Shown here: piece by piece, positions 1-7,265 of the stretch | Layout of the letters: every line of letters starts with the position of its first letter | How positions within the stretch are numbered: the first letter of the stretch is position 1 | Assembly (NCBI RefSeq): GCF_019090165.1 | Contig: NZ_JAHRIB010000107.1 | Coordinates: 1 to 64,000, forward strand | Source: Streptomyces sp. BV286 | GTDB taxonomy: Bacteria > Actinomycetota > Actinomycetes > Streptomycetales > Streptomycetaceae | Length of the DNA: 64,000 bases | Direction of reading: 5' to 3' | The notes under the pieces: generated by a model | Told to the model about the DNA's origin: nothing | The model's input: the letters and a program-made list of their open reading frames with translations, nothing else | Databases searched by the model: none | Translations under genes and position numbers: made by a program

Positions 1-1257
1 CCCGCGCGGCCCGCTCGCCCCGCGGGTCTCCACCGCGACGGTGGCGAGCAGGCGGCAGCGGGCCGCGTCGTGCGTACCGGCCGGCAGGGCGGCGAGAGTC
101 CGTTCGGCGGCGGCCACGACGAGTCCGGCCGCCGCCGGATCGTCGGCGCGGGTCCAGATCGCCGGGACGTCGTACGCGCCGATCACCCGGGCGGTCAGCT
201 CCGGGTCGGCGAACTCCTCGGCCGCGGTGACCGCGGCCGAGCGGTGCCGGCGGGCTTCCGCCAGGCCGTCGCCGCCCGTGACCGCGAGGCTCCGGATCAG
301 GCCGACGGTGGATTCGAGGCGGGCGCGGGCGCCTCCGGCGACCGTGCGGTCGTAGGCCTTGGCGGCCTGTGTCCATAGGTCGGCCGTTGTGGGTTGTGTG
401 TCGGGTGCGGGTGCGTGGGGGCTGGTCGCGCAGTTCCCCGCGCCCCTGGGTGGGTGGGGCTGGGCGACGTCACACGGTGGAGCCGCGTCGGGTCGTAGGT
501 CCAGTGCCGGAGCCTGGGTGAGGATGTCCGATTCCAGGTGGCGTAGGCGGGGGCCGGGGTCCACGCCCAGTTGGCCGACCAGGACTTCTCGGGCTCGGCG
601 GAGTACGGCGAGGGCGTCGCCCTGCCGGTGCTGGCGGTAGAGGGCCAGAGCCAGCAGGCGCCAGGCGTCCTCCCGCCAGGGATGGTCGGTGAGGTGGGCG
701 TCGAGGTCGGGGACCGCGTCGGCCGGGCGGCCGAGGGTGAGCAGGGTCCCGGCCCGGCGTTCCACGGCCTGGAGCCGCAGTTCGGCGAGCCGGGCGCGTT
801 CCCCGCGGGACCAGTCCTCGTCCGCGTACTCGGTGTAGGCGGGGCCCCGCCACCACCCGAGTGCCTCCTCCAGGGCCGGGAGCGCCGCCGCGGCGGGCAG
901 GTCGGCCGCGGTGGCGATAGCCCGCTCGAAGCGCCAGGCGTCCACCGCGTCCGGCGCGGCCCGCAACGCGTACCCGGGTCCTTCGGTGACCAGCAGCCGG
1001 GCCGGTGCCCGCGGCGGACGCTCCGGTTCCAGCTCGCGCCGCAGGGCGGCCACGAAGGTCTGGACGGCCCCCACCGCACCGGGCGGCGGGTCATCCCAGA
1101 GGTCCTCCACCAGCCGGGTGACGGGGACGACGCGACGGCGGGCCACGATCAGCCGGGCCAGCACGGCCCTGTGCCGCGGCCCCTTGAGTGCGAGTTCCCG
1201 CCCGTCCCCGGCCACGGCCACCGTCGGCCCGAGCACTCCGAACGCGACCCGATCCAT
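1..1257 (-). CDS. AfsR/SARP-family transcriptional activator, C-terminus cut by window edge
   Basis: The frame is open from an ATG at 1257 to the left edge, giving 419 residues without a stop (start MDRVAFGVLGPTVAV). Residues ~1-95 form the OmpR-like winged helix of SARPs (GPRHRAVLARLIVA, then RLVEDLWDDPPP). Residues ~100-250 are the bacterial transcriptional activation domain (BTAD; WRGPAYTEYADEDW, then LALYRQHRQGDALAVLRRARE). After a linker the protein continues into an alpha-helical, probably TPR-like region, so this is a large SARP rather than a short pathway-specific one. The linker at residues ~263-290 is encoded by a copy of the dispersed repeat seen elsewhere in the window. It is divergent from a hydrolase gene; a triplicate 11-bp repeat between them is the likely binding site. 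SARPs activate secondary-metabolism or stress genes by recruiting RNA polymerase. Confidence 0.88.
   Translation of the reverse strand, partial: MDRVAFGVLGPTVAVAGDGRELALKGPRHRAVLARLIVARRRVVPVTRLVEDLWDDPPPGAVGAVQTFVAALRRELEPERPPRAPARLLVTEGPGYALRAAPDAVDAWRFERAIATAADLPAAAALPALEEALGWWRGPAYTEYADEDWSRGERARLAELRLQAVERRAGTLLTLGRPADAVPDLDAHLTDHPWREDAWRLLALALYRQHRQGDALAVLRRAREVLVGQLGVDPGPRLRHLESDILTQAPALDLRPDAAPPCDVAQPHPPRGAGNCATSPHAPAPDTQPTTADLWTQAAKAYDRTVAGGARARLESTVGLIRSLAVTGGDGLAEARRHRSAAVTAAEEFADPELTARVIGAYDVPAIWTRADDPAAAGLVVAAAERTLAALPAGTHDAARCRLLATVAVETRGASGPRG
396..466 (+). repeat. Dispersed palindromic repeat, copy A, inside the SARP coding region
   Basis: The core CGCGCAGTTCCCCGCGCCCC lies at 428-447, preceded by a G-rich GTGGGGGCTG arm and followed by a second GGGTGGGGCTGGG arm. 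The same core recurs near 1401-1446 (inverted), 12969-12998 (inverted), 19155, 19256 and 28950. Unlike the others this copy is within a gene: on the minus strand it is read without a stop as a Pro/Gly/Ala/Cys-containing linker of the SARP protein. Confidence 0.85.
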
Positions 1258-1331
1258 GCCGAACGCCGACCTCTCCGCCTGTCCCGGACCTCGTATGCCC
1301 AGGCCACGGTACTGCGCCCGGCCCGCGCCAC

Positions 1332-1364
1332 CCGGCTGCTGACCGGCTGCTGACCGGCTGCTGA
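1332..1364. promoter_or_regulatory. Three exact 11-bp direct repeats, probable SARP operator
   Basis: The unit CCGGCTGCTGA occurs three times head to tail (1332-1342, 1343-1353, 1354-1364). SARP proteins are known to bind short direct repeats spaced by 11 bp (one helical turn) or 22 bp near the -35 region of target promoters. The array lies 75 bp upstream of the SARP start and 107 bp upstream of the divergent hydrolase start, so autoregulation or control of both genes is plausible. Binding by this SARP is inferred. Confidence 0.6.
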
Positions 1365-1400
1365 TTCGCACCCGCCAGGCTCGGAGCGACACCCCACTGC

Positions 1401-1446
1401 CCAGGGGCGCGGGGAACCGCGCGCCCAGCCCCCACCCACCCGCAGA
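1401..1446 (-). repeat. Dispersed palindromic repeat, copy B
   Basis: The inverted form of the family reads GGGGCGCGGGGAACCGCGCG followed by CCCAGCCCCCACCCACCC. It lies between the SARP operator repeats and the ribosome-binding site of the hydrolase gene at 1471, so it would be transcribed in that gene's leader. Confidence 0.8.
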
Positions 1447-1470
1447 CGACTCACCACCCGAAAGGCCCCC

Positions 1471-2394
1471 GTGACCCCCATGCCCAAGCCCTCCATGCCC
1501 TCCATGACCCCCGAGGCCCCCGTCATCCCGGGCTTCGCCCAGCACCGCGTCCCCGTCGCGGACGACGTCACCCTCCACGCGGCCGTCGGCGGCTCCGGCA
1601 CCCCGGTCGTCCTCCTGCACGGCTTCCCGCAGACCCACCTGATGTGGCGCCACGTGGCCCCCGCGCTCGCGGCCGGGCACACCGTCATCTGCCCCGACCT
1701 GCGCGGATACGGAGCCAGTGACAAGCCCGCGGACACCGACGGGACGACGTACTCGAAACGCACGATGGCCGCCGACGTGGTCGCGCTCGCCAAGGCGCTG
1801 GGGCACGAGCGGTTCGCGCTGGTCGGCCACGACCGGGGCGCCCTCGTGGCGATCCGGGCCGGTCTCGACCACCCGGACACCGTCACCCACCTCGCCTCGC
1901 TGGACGTCCTGCCGACGCTCGACATGTGGGACGTGATGCGCGGGACGTCGGCCGCCGTCGGCTTCCACCTCTACCTCATGGCCCAACCGCCCGGTCTGCC
2001 CGAGCAGTTGATCGGGGCGAGTCCCGACGCGTTCTTCGGCCACTTCCTCGACGTGTGGACGCGCGATCCGGCCGCCGTGCCGCCCGCTGTCCGCGCCGCC
2101 TACCTGGCGGCGTGCCGCGCGGCCGTCCCCTCCATCGTCGCCGACTACCGCGCCTCCGCGGGCGTCGACGTCACGCACGACCGGGCCGACCGCGCGGCCG
2201 GCAACCGGCTGCGGATGCCGGTGGCCGTCCTCCAGCAGGACTGGGGCGCCGCCCTCGGGTTCGACGCGGCCGCCCTGTGGTCGGCGTGGGCGGCCGACCT
2301 GCGGCACACCACCGTCTCGTGCGGCCACTTCATGGCGGAGGAGGCGCCCGACGAGGTACTCAAGGCGGTGACGGACCTGCTGAACGGCGGATGA
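1471..2394 (+). CDS. Alpha/beta-hydrolase (haloacetate dehalogenase/epoxide hydrolase-like)
   Basis: A 307-residue alpha/beta-hydrolase-fold enzyme, probably cytoplasmic. The oxyanion-hole motif HGFPQ is at 50-54, RGYG at 78-81, the nucleophile elbow GHDRG at 119-123 (Asp121) and the likely catalytic His in SCGHFM near residue 286. An aspartate nucleophile together with HGFPQT is typical of fluoroacetate dehalogenases and epoxide hydrolases rather than of serine esterases, so hydrolysis of a C-halogen or epoxide bond is the best guess; the substrate is unknown. The GTG start at 1471 is supported by GAAAGG six bases upstream. An in-frame ATG follows three codons later. The gene is divergent from the SARP regulator and may be its target. 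Confidence 0.85.
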   Translation: MTPMPKPSMPSMTPEAPVIPGFAQHRVPVADDVTLHAAVGGSGTPVVLLHGFPQTHLMWRHVAPALAAGHTVICPDLRGYGASDKPADTDGTTYSKRTMAADVVALAKALGHERFALVGHDRGALVAIRAGLDHPDTVTHLASLDVLPTLDMWDVMRGTSAAVGFHLYLMAQPPGLPEQLIGASPDAFFGHFLDVWTRDPAAVPPAVRAAYLAACRAAVPSIVADYRASAGVDVTHDRADRAAGNRLRMPVAVLQQDWGAALGFDAAALWSAWAADLRHTTVSCGHFMAEEAPDEVLKAVTDLLNGG

Positions 2395-2403
2395 GAACAC
2401 CTC

Positions 2404-2434
2404 TTGACCTCAAGCATCCTTGAGGTTGTTGGCT
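2404..2434 (+). promoter_or_regulatory. MerR/SoxR-type promoter with 20-bp dyad
   Basis: TTGACC at 2404-2409 acts as -35 and TTGGCT at 2429-2434 as -10, separated by 19 bp, the over-long spacing typical of MerR-family promoters. The spacer region carries the perfect dyad ACCTCAAG-CATC-CTTGAGGT (2407-2426), very close to the SoxR box core CCTCAA...TTGAGG. The start codon ATG at 2442 follows the -10 by 7 bp, so the mRNA would be leaderless. No MerR-family gene is in the window, so the regulator must be encoded elsewhere. Confidence 0.7.
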
Positions 2435-2441
2435 GATCCTC

Positions 2442-2915
2442 ATGAACACAGCAACGCAGGTGAACGGGACGGGCGTCGACGCCGCGGAGGGCAACGCGAG
2501 GGGCACCGACGGGCCGGACCGGCGTGCCGACATCGAGGCCATCGAGCAGGTGGTCGCCGCGGTCGAGCACGCCCAGCGCAACGAACTGCCCGACGCGTTC
2601 GTGAGCCTCTTCCGCGAGGACGCGATCTGGACCACCGGGCACGGCAGGAGACTCGTCGGCCGGGACGAGATCTCCGAGTTCACGCACCGGGTGCTGCCCG
2701 GAGCGATGCGGGACATGACGGCCACGTACGAAGTGGTGCACGTGCTGTTCGTCCGGCCGGACGTCGCCGCCGTCAAGGTCCGCCAGCGGTACGCGACCCT
2801 CGACGGCCGGCCCGTGGAGGGCGGCCGGGAGGGCAGCCCGCTCTACGTGATGGCCCGGGAGGACGGGCGCTGGCTGCTCACCGCGTGCCAGAACACGGAA
2901 GTCACGGAGGAGTGA
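2442..2915 (+). CDS. SgcJ/EcaC-family (SnoaL-like) protein
   Basis: A 157-residue protein. After a low-complexity N-terminus (~1-30), residues ~33-152 match the NTF2/SnoaL-like cone fold of the SgcJ/EcaC family (IEAIEQVVAAVEHAQ, DAFVSLFREDAIWTT, GRDEISEFTH, DGRWLLTACQNT). Members are small single-domain proteins found in secondary metabolism and as stand-alone genes; their activity is mostly unproven, although they are often called oxidoreductases or hydrolases. The gene begins directly downstream of a MerR/SoxR-type promoter, which suggests induction by redox-active or xenobiotic compounds. No Shine-Dalgarno is seen, consistent with a leaderless transcript. Confidence 0.85.
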   Translation: MNTATQVNGTGVDAAEGNARGTDGPDRRADIEAIEQVVAAVEHAQRNELPDAFVSLFREDAIWTTGHGRRLVGRDEISEFTHRVLPGAMRDMTATYEVVHVLFVRPDVAAVKVRQRYATLDGRPVEGGREGSPLYVMAREDGRWLLTACQNTEVTEE

Positions 2916-2979
2916 TCGAGTAACCGGCCGTGCGGGAGGAGTAGTGGCAGGTGGCTGGGGGTGGTCCTCCAGGTGAAGC

Positions 2980-3423
2980 GTGAGCGAGTATGGGGTCATG
3001 ACCGCGGCCCCTCGCGCCATGGCTCTCCTGGAGACCTGGCCGAACCTGGTAAGTGGCCCGCCCCGGTGCGCCGTTGGGCATGCCTTCGCTTCGGCGGGAC
3101 ACGAGATCGTCCACTTCCACTCCGACGACTCCGCCGACCTCTGCCTCACCTCCACGGCGGTCGAGCGCCTGCTTCCCCAACTCCTGCACGCCAGCGCCAT
3201 CAGGGTCCGCCCCGGCGCGTCATGGATCACCGTGCTCCTGGACTGCGACGCCGACGTCCAGCTCCTGCTCGGCCTCGTGAGCGTCGCCCTGAAGGAGCAG
3301 GGTGTGGTCCCGCCCCGCCGCCCGTCACCGCCCTGCGACTGGGAGCGTCCGGCGGCCGTCCCCGGGCCCCGTCCGGGCGCGGCCCGCCGCGTGGTGGACC
3401 GGATCATGGCGCACGGCCACTGA
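2980..3423 (+). CDS. Luciferase-family (DUF5519-like) protein
   Basis: A 147-residue soluble protein read from a GTG at 2980 (an alternative ATG lies six codons in). The segment GHEIVHFHSDDSADLCLT, followed by a spaced ITVLLDCDADVQLLLGLVSVAL, is the pattern of the small 'luciferase family' domain found in actinobacteria; function is unknown. The Pro/Arg-rich C-terminus probably has no fold. Its 3' end overlaps the convergent nickel/cobalt transporter gene by 20 bp. Confidence 0.7.
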   Translation: MSEYGVMTAAPRAMALLETWPNLVSGPPRCAVGHAFASAGHEIVHFHSDDSADLCLTSTAVERLLPQLLHASAIRVRPGASWITVLLDCDADVQLLLGLVSVALKEQGVVPPRRPSPPCDWERPAAVPGPRPGAARRVVDRIMAHGH

Positions 3424-4534
3424 GCTCCCCTCCGGCGGGCTGGGCCTGCGGCTCACGCAGGCCCGCCGTCCACCTCTCCTCGATCCGCCCGACCCGCCAC
3501 ACCACCAGCGCGACCACCCAGGTGGCGACGAACAGCCCCACGATGACGAACCCGACGACGTTCAGGTCGACTCCGGCCACCCGGTCCCAGAACTCCCCGT
3601 GCAGGGAGAACCGTTCGGCGAGCAGCCCGAGGAGCTCCACGGTCCCGATGAGGAGGGCGACCGCGACCGACAGCCCGGTCACGGTGAGGTTGTAGTAGAC
3701 CTTGCGCACGGGCTTGGAGAAGGCCCAGCCGTACGCGAAGTTCATGAACGAGCCGTCGATCGTGTCGAGGAGCGACATGCCCGCGGCGAACAGCACCGGC
3801 AGGCACAGGATCGCGTACCACGGCAGCCCGGAGGCTGCCCCGGACCCGGCGAGCACCAGCAGCGCGACCTCGGTGGCGGTGTCGAAGCCGAGCCCGAAGA
3901 GCAGCCCCAGCGGGTACATCTGCCACGGCCTGGTGATCGACCTCGTGACCCGGCCCAGGAGCCGGTTCAGCAGACCGCGGCTGTTCAGCTGCTCCTCCAG
4001 CGCGGCCTCGTCGAAGTGTCCGTGCCGCATCTCCCGGAAGACCCTCCAGATCCCGGCGAGGACCACGAGGTTGACCGCGGCGATGAGGTACAGGAAGGCC
4101 CCGGACACGGTCGTGCCGATCAGCCCGGTGACGTCGTGCAGGCGGGAGCCGTCGTCCGTGACGGGCCCGGCGACCGCCTTCACGCCGAGCGACAGCAGGA
4201 AGGCCAGCGCGAACACGACACTGGAGTGCCCGAGCGAGAACCAGAAGCCGACCGACAGCGGCCGCTGCCCCTCGCTCATCAGCTTCCGCGTGGTGTTGTC
4301 GATCGCGGCGATGTGGTCGGCGTCGAAGGCGTGCCGCATGCCGAGCGTGTACGCGGTCACTCCGATGCCGATCCCGAAGGACTTCGTCCCGATGCTGTGG
4401 TGTTCGGGCGCCACGATCGCGACGAGCGTGAACCAGCCGATGACGTGCAGCGCCACGATGAAGGCGGCCATTCCGCCGAGCCGCACCCACTCCTCCCGGT
4501 TGAGGGAGGCACGCCAGGAGGAGCGGGTGGTCAT
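3404..4534 (-). CDS. NiCoT-family nickel/cobalt permease
   Basis: A 376-residue integral membrane protein with about eight hydrophobic segments. The signature HAFDADHIAAID of the NixA/HoxN/HupN family (H-x4-D-H) is at residues ~68-79 and is the metal-selectivity motif in transmembrane segment 2. GFWFSLGHSSVVF and GLGFDTATE further along also match family motifs. It imports Ni2+ or Co2+ across the cytoplasmic membrane with high affinity, for example for urease, Ni-superoxide dismutase or cobalamin. It is monocistronic and convergent with the luciferase-family gene. A Nur-like dyad is centred about 70 bp upstream of the start, suggesting repression by nickel. Confidence 0.92.
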   Translation of the reverse strand: MTTRSSWRASLNREEWVRLGGMAAFIVALHVIGWFTLVAIVAPEHHSIGTKSFGIGIGVTAYTLGMRHAFDADHIAAIDNTTRKLMSEGQRPLSVGFWFSLGHSSVVFALAFLLSLGVKAVAGPVTDDGSRLHDVTGLIGTTVSGAFLYLIAAVNLVVLAGIWRVFREMRHGHFDEAALEEQLNSRGLLNRLLGRVTRSITRPWQMYPLGLLFGLGFDTATEVALLVLAGSGAASGLPWYAILCLPVLFAAGMSLLDTIDGSFMNFAYGWAFSKPVRKVYYNLTVTGLSVAVALLIGTVELLGLLAERFSLHGEFWDRVAGVDLNVVGFVIVGLFVATWVVALVVWRVGRIEERWTAGLREPQAQPAGGELSGRAP

Positions 4535-4596
4535 CGGGGGTTCGCCTCACGTGCGTCCGGTGGAACTGTCCCCACCCTCACGCCGACCGGGAGCAC

Positions 4597-4613
4597 CTGC
4601 AACTAATGCGCAG
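4597..4613 (-). promoter_or_regulatory. Possible Nur box upstream of the NiCoT gene
   Basis: Read on the minus strand: CTGCGC-ATTAG-TTGCAG. Streptomyces Nur, the nickel-responsive Fur homologue, binds tTGCaa-N5-ttGCAA; here the spacing is exactly five and the TGC/GCA cores are present, but the left arm is imperfect. The position fits repression of the NiCoT gene. Assignment rests on this match and the gene's function. Confidence 0.4.
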
Positions 4614-4672
4614 TAAAGCTCGCCCCAGGACTTGGCCCGCAACAGGTCCGCGGCAGGGAAAGTCCGCGCGCC

Positions 4673-5515
4673 TCAGGAGCGCGGGTCGGGGCGCGCGGTC
4701 GCCGAGGCCACCGGCGGCGCCTGGAGGGCGGGGGCCGTGGGGGACACCGTCTCCGGTGGCGCCGCGGACGCCCCGCTCCGCGCGGACGGCGTCGCCGGGG
4801 CCGAGCTCAGCACCTGCACCACCGACCCCGGCCTGAGCTCCTTGTAGAGCCACATCGCGTCGTCGGACCGCAGACCGATCGCGCCGCCGGTGATGTCGTA
4901 GCCGCCGGGTGCCTTCTCGTTCCAGCTGAGGGCGAGGAGGTAGTTCGTACGGCCGTCGGGTCCGCGCAGGGTCATCACCCAGGTCGTCTTGAGGTCGTAC
5001 TCCTTGCCCTCGCCGAAGCCCGCCGTCTGGCCGGGCACCGTCGCCGTCGGGTACTTCGCGGTGACCGTCATCAGCCCTGTCGGCGTCGGCGTCCGGGCCC
5101 TCCCGGAGGAGATGGGCAGGGTCCGGCCCTCGGCGGTCAGTTCGCGCCGGGAGAGATCCACGGTGGCGGCGACCGGGGCCGCGGAGAGCTCGGGGGTGGC
5201 CGGAGGTGTACGCGCGGAGGAGGCGGCGGGCGGAGTCGACCGGGTGTCCCCACCACCGGTGAACGCCACGGTCAGGACCAGGGCCAGCGCTCCCGCCCCG
5301 GCGGCGCCCGCCGTGGCCAGCGCGGCCCGCCTGCGCCGGCGGCGGCCCACCGCCCGACGGCGGATCTCCGCCCCCGCCACGGGCACGGGTGTCTCGTGCC
5401 GCTGGGCCAACTCGTGCAGGGCGACGGTCAGTTCGGATCCGCCGGGGTCCACGGCCGGGCCCACGCCCGGGTCCTCGCCCGGGTGCCTTCGACCGGGCGT
5501 GAGTTCATCGGACAC
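4673..5515 (-). CDS. Membrane-anchored degenerate L,D-transpeptidase-fold protein, putative anti-sigma partner
   Basis: A 280-residue type II membrane protein. The chosen GTG start at 5515 overlaps the end of the upstream sigma-factor gene by 11 bp. Residues 1-63 are cytoplasmic and end in an Arg run, ~64-86 form one membrane helix, and ~115-250 resemble a YkuD domain (VDLSRRELTAEGRTLPIS, TPTPTGLMTV, then DDAMWLYKELRPGSVVQVL). The catalytic SHGC of true L,D-transpeptidases is replaced by TGGAIGLR, so the nucleophilic Cys and adjacent His are missing. A Pro/Ala-rich tail follows. Being co-transcribed with an ECF sigma factor, it more likely senses or binds peptidoglycan and controls that factor than cross-links wall. 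No classical zinc anti-sigma motif is visible. Confidence 0.7.
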   Translation of the reverse strand: MSDELTPGRRHPGEDPGVGPAVDPGGSELTVALHELAQRHETPVPVAGAEIRRRAVGRRRRRRAALATAGAAGAGALALVLTVAFTGGGDTRSTPPAASSARTPPATPELSAAPVAATVDLSRRELTAEGRTLPISSGRARTPTPTGLMTVTAKYPTATVPGQTAGFGEGKEYDLKTTWVMTLRGPDGRTNYLLALSWNEKAPGGYDITGGAIGLRSDDAMWLYKELRPGSVVQVLSSAPATPSARSGASAAPPETVSPTAPALQAPPVASATARPDPRS

Positions 5516-6014
5516 GGCCGCCCTCCCTCTCACCCAGTTCGTCGGCCTCGCCGAGCCGCCGCGCCAGCGCCGCCCGGCCACGGGACAGCCGGGCCTTGAC
5601 CGTCCCCACCGGCGCACCGGTTTCGGAGGCTACCTGTTCGACACTCAAGTCGCACAGATGGTGCAGAACGACAGCCATGCGCTGCGCCTCCGGCAGCTCC
5701 CGCAACGCCCCCACCAGTACCGCCCGTTCCGGCCCCGGTCCGGCCGTGTGCTCCGGCGGCGGATTGCGGCGCACCAGTTCCAGCCAGCGCCGGGCCCGCC
5801 GCCAGCGGCTCACGGCGAGCCGCATCGCGACCGTGCGTATCCACGCCTCGGGCGCCCCCTCGGCGAGGAACTCCCGCCGCCGGTCCCAGGCACGCACGAA
5901 CGCCTCCTGGACGACGTCCTGCGCCTCGCCGTGATCCCCGGTGAAGGCAAAGAGCTGCCCGGTCAGCCGGGGGAACGCGGCGGCGTAGAAGCCGTCGAAC
6001 TCCTCCTCGGTCAT
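5505..6014 (-). CDS. ECF (SigE-type) RNA polymerase sigma factor
   Basis: A 169-residue sigma-70 family protein with only regions 2 and 4. Region 2 spans ~8-75 (FYAAAFPRLTGQLFAFTG, then EAQDVVQEAFVRAWDRR); region 4 spans ~105-155 (LRELPEAQRMAVVLHHLCDLSVEQVA, then GTVKARLSRGRAAL). ATG at 6014 is the natural start of region 2; longer upstream frames are artefacts. The stop lies inside the next gene (11-bp overlap), so sigma and membrane partner are translationally coupled. An ECF-like promoter just upstream suggests autoregulation. It directs polymerase to a regulon probably tied to the cell envelope. Confidence 0.9.
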   Translation of the reverse strand: MTEEEFDGFYAAAFPRLTGQLFAFTGDHGEAQDVVQEAFVRAWDRRREFLAEGAPEAWIRTVAMRLAVSRWRRARRWLELVRRNPPPEHTAGPGPERAVLVGALRELPEAQRMAVVLHHLCDLSVEQVASETGAPVGTVKARLSRGRAALARRLGEADELGEREGGRVR

Positions 6015-6099
6015 AGCCCGCCCCGCCCTCTGCCGCTGTCGTCGCGTTCGCCGTGCAACCCGGTCGCCTCCGCCGTGCGTACAGGTCTCGTACGTCACA

Positions 6100-6125
6100 G
6101 ACGTCGCAGAGGGCACGGAGGTTTC
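6100..6125 (-). promoter_or_regulatory. Putative ECF-sigma promoter (autoregulatory)
   Basis: Read on the minus strand: GAAAC (6121-6125), 17 bp, CGTC (6100-6103). This matches the AAC...CGTC form of ECF-dependent promoters and lies 86 bp before the sigma-factor ATG at 6014. Confidence 0.45.
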
Positions 6126-6206
6126 GGACGCCGCGTACATCGAAGCACAAGCACCACACAGGTCTGAGCCGGAGGGAGTGGCGCGCACCGGCGCGCTCGA
6201 CTGACC

Positions 6207-7265
6207 ATGGACGACGACTTCACCGCCCGTGCCGGGGCGTACTGGCCCCGGCTCACGCGTACGGCCCGTCTGCTCACGGGGAACGCCGCCGACGCGGAGA
6301 GACACGCGAGAGCGGCCCTCGCGGAGGTGTACGCACGGCGCCGGACCCCGGGCGACGACGCGGAGTTCTACGTCCGGCGGGCTCTGGTGCGTGACTTCAC
6401 ACGGCGGCGGCCCCGGCCGCTCGCCCGGTCCGGGCCGACACCGGAGCCGTACGTCCCCGACCCGCTCGACCCGCTCACCGAGGTGCTGGCCGCCCTTCCG
6501 CCCCGGCGGCGGGCCATCGCTGTCCTGCGGCACTGGGACGGTCTGTCCCCTCGCGAGGTCGCCGCGCTCCTCAACTCCTCGCCCGGCGCGGTCAAAGCGG
6601 TCGGACGCCGGGTGGAGAAGGCCCTGTGCGCCCATCCGGCACACGGCAGGACTCCTCACGCCGGGAGGCCGCCCGTGCCCCGGCCCGTCCCCGTCGTCGA
6701 GGTCGAGGCGGCGGGCCGCTCGCTCCGCCGCCGGCGCCGGCGCACCACGGCCCTGCTCACGTCGGCGGCGGCCCTGCTCCTCGCGCCCCTGGTCGTGGGC
6801 GCTGTACGCGGCACGGCCGGCGGGTCCGGCGACGGCACGACTCCCCCGGCCAGGACGGCGGTTCGCGTCGTCACGCCCGGCGAGCGCGTCAGTGCCGCGC
6901 CCGGTGTGCAGTTCTGGCTCACCAAGGACGGCACGCACTGGTCGACTCCCCGGCAGCCGAAGCAGTTCCGCGGCGCGGGTCAGGGCGAGGGCCCCGCCCT
7001 CACCCTCCGGTCGGCCCCCACCGCCGGGAAACGGCTGTTCCTCTCCGGCGTCCACCGGGGCACCCGTGAGGCCTCCCGCGTCGAACTCAGCACACCCGAC
7101 GGCACGTTCACCGCCCGTGTCCTCACCCTCGCGGGATCACCCGGCTGGTCGGCCTGGTACGCGGACTCCCAACTCCCCGACACACAGCAGCCGTTGAAGG
7201 ACGTCACCGTGAAGGCCTACGACTCCGCAGGCAAACTCCTCGCCCGGACGGACACCCCCTCATGA
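6207..7265 (+). CDS. Sigma-70-like protein fused to a membrane helix and extracytoplasmic domain
   Basis: A 352-residue protein. Residues ~8-70 resemble a weakened sigma region 2 (YWPRLTRTARLLTGNAADAE, then RRALVRDFTRRRP). Residues ~88-140 are a clear region 4 helix-turn-helix (LAALPPRRRAIAVLRHWDGL, then NSSPGAVKAVGRRVEKAL). An Arg-rich stretch precedes one membrane helix at ~178-200, followed by ~150 residues predicted outside (FWLTKDGTHWSTP, then SPGWSAWYADSQ). A sigma-like DNA-binding module tethered to the membrane is unusual; it may act as a membrane-bound regulator or sequester core polymerase. It is divergent from the ECF sigma gene, and its stop overlaps the ATG of the next gene (ATGA), so both are made together. 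Confidence 0.75.
   Translation: MDDDFTARAGAYWPRLTRTARLLTGNAADAERHARAALAEVYARRRTPGDDAEFYVRRALVRDFTRRRPRPLARSGPTPEPYVPDPLDPLTEVLAALPPRRRAIAVLRHWDGLSPREVAALLNSSPGAVKAVGRRVEKALCAHPAHGRTPHAGRPPVPRPVPVVEVEAAGRSLRRRRRRTTALLTSAAALLLAPLVVGAVRGTAGGSGDGTTPPARTAVRVVTPGERVSAAPGVQFWLTKDGTHWSTPRQPKQFRGAGQGEGPALTLRSAPTAGKRLFLSGVHRGTREASRVELSTPDGTFTARVLTLAGSPGWSAWYADSQLPDTQQPLKDVTVKAYDSAGKLLARTDTPS

Noticed and set aside
297..1094. Open frame on the minus strand of 265 codons
   Set aside because: It is a +1 shadow of the SARP gene: Arg/Pro-rich composition, no domain, while the frame from 1257 has winged-helix and BTAD motifs.
2145..3407. Long minus-strand open frame of 420 codons
   Set aside because: It lies opposite the hydrolase, SgcJ and luciferase-family genes and has no recognisable domain; it arises from high-GC codon bias.
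4535..4672. Cobalamin riboswitch before the NiCoT gene
   Set aside because: No B12-box or conserved core was found in the 138-bp leader; a Nur-like dyad is a better fit.
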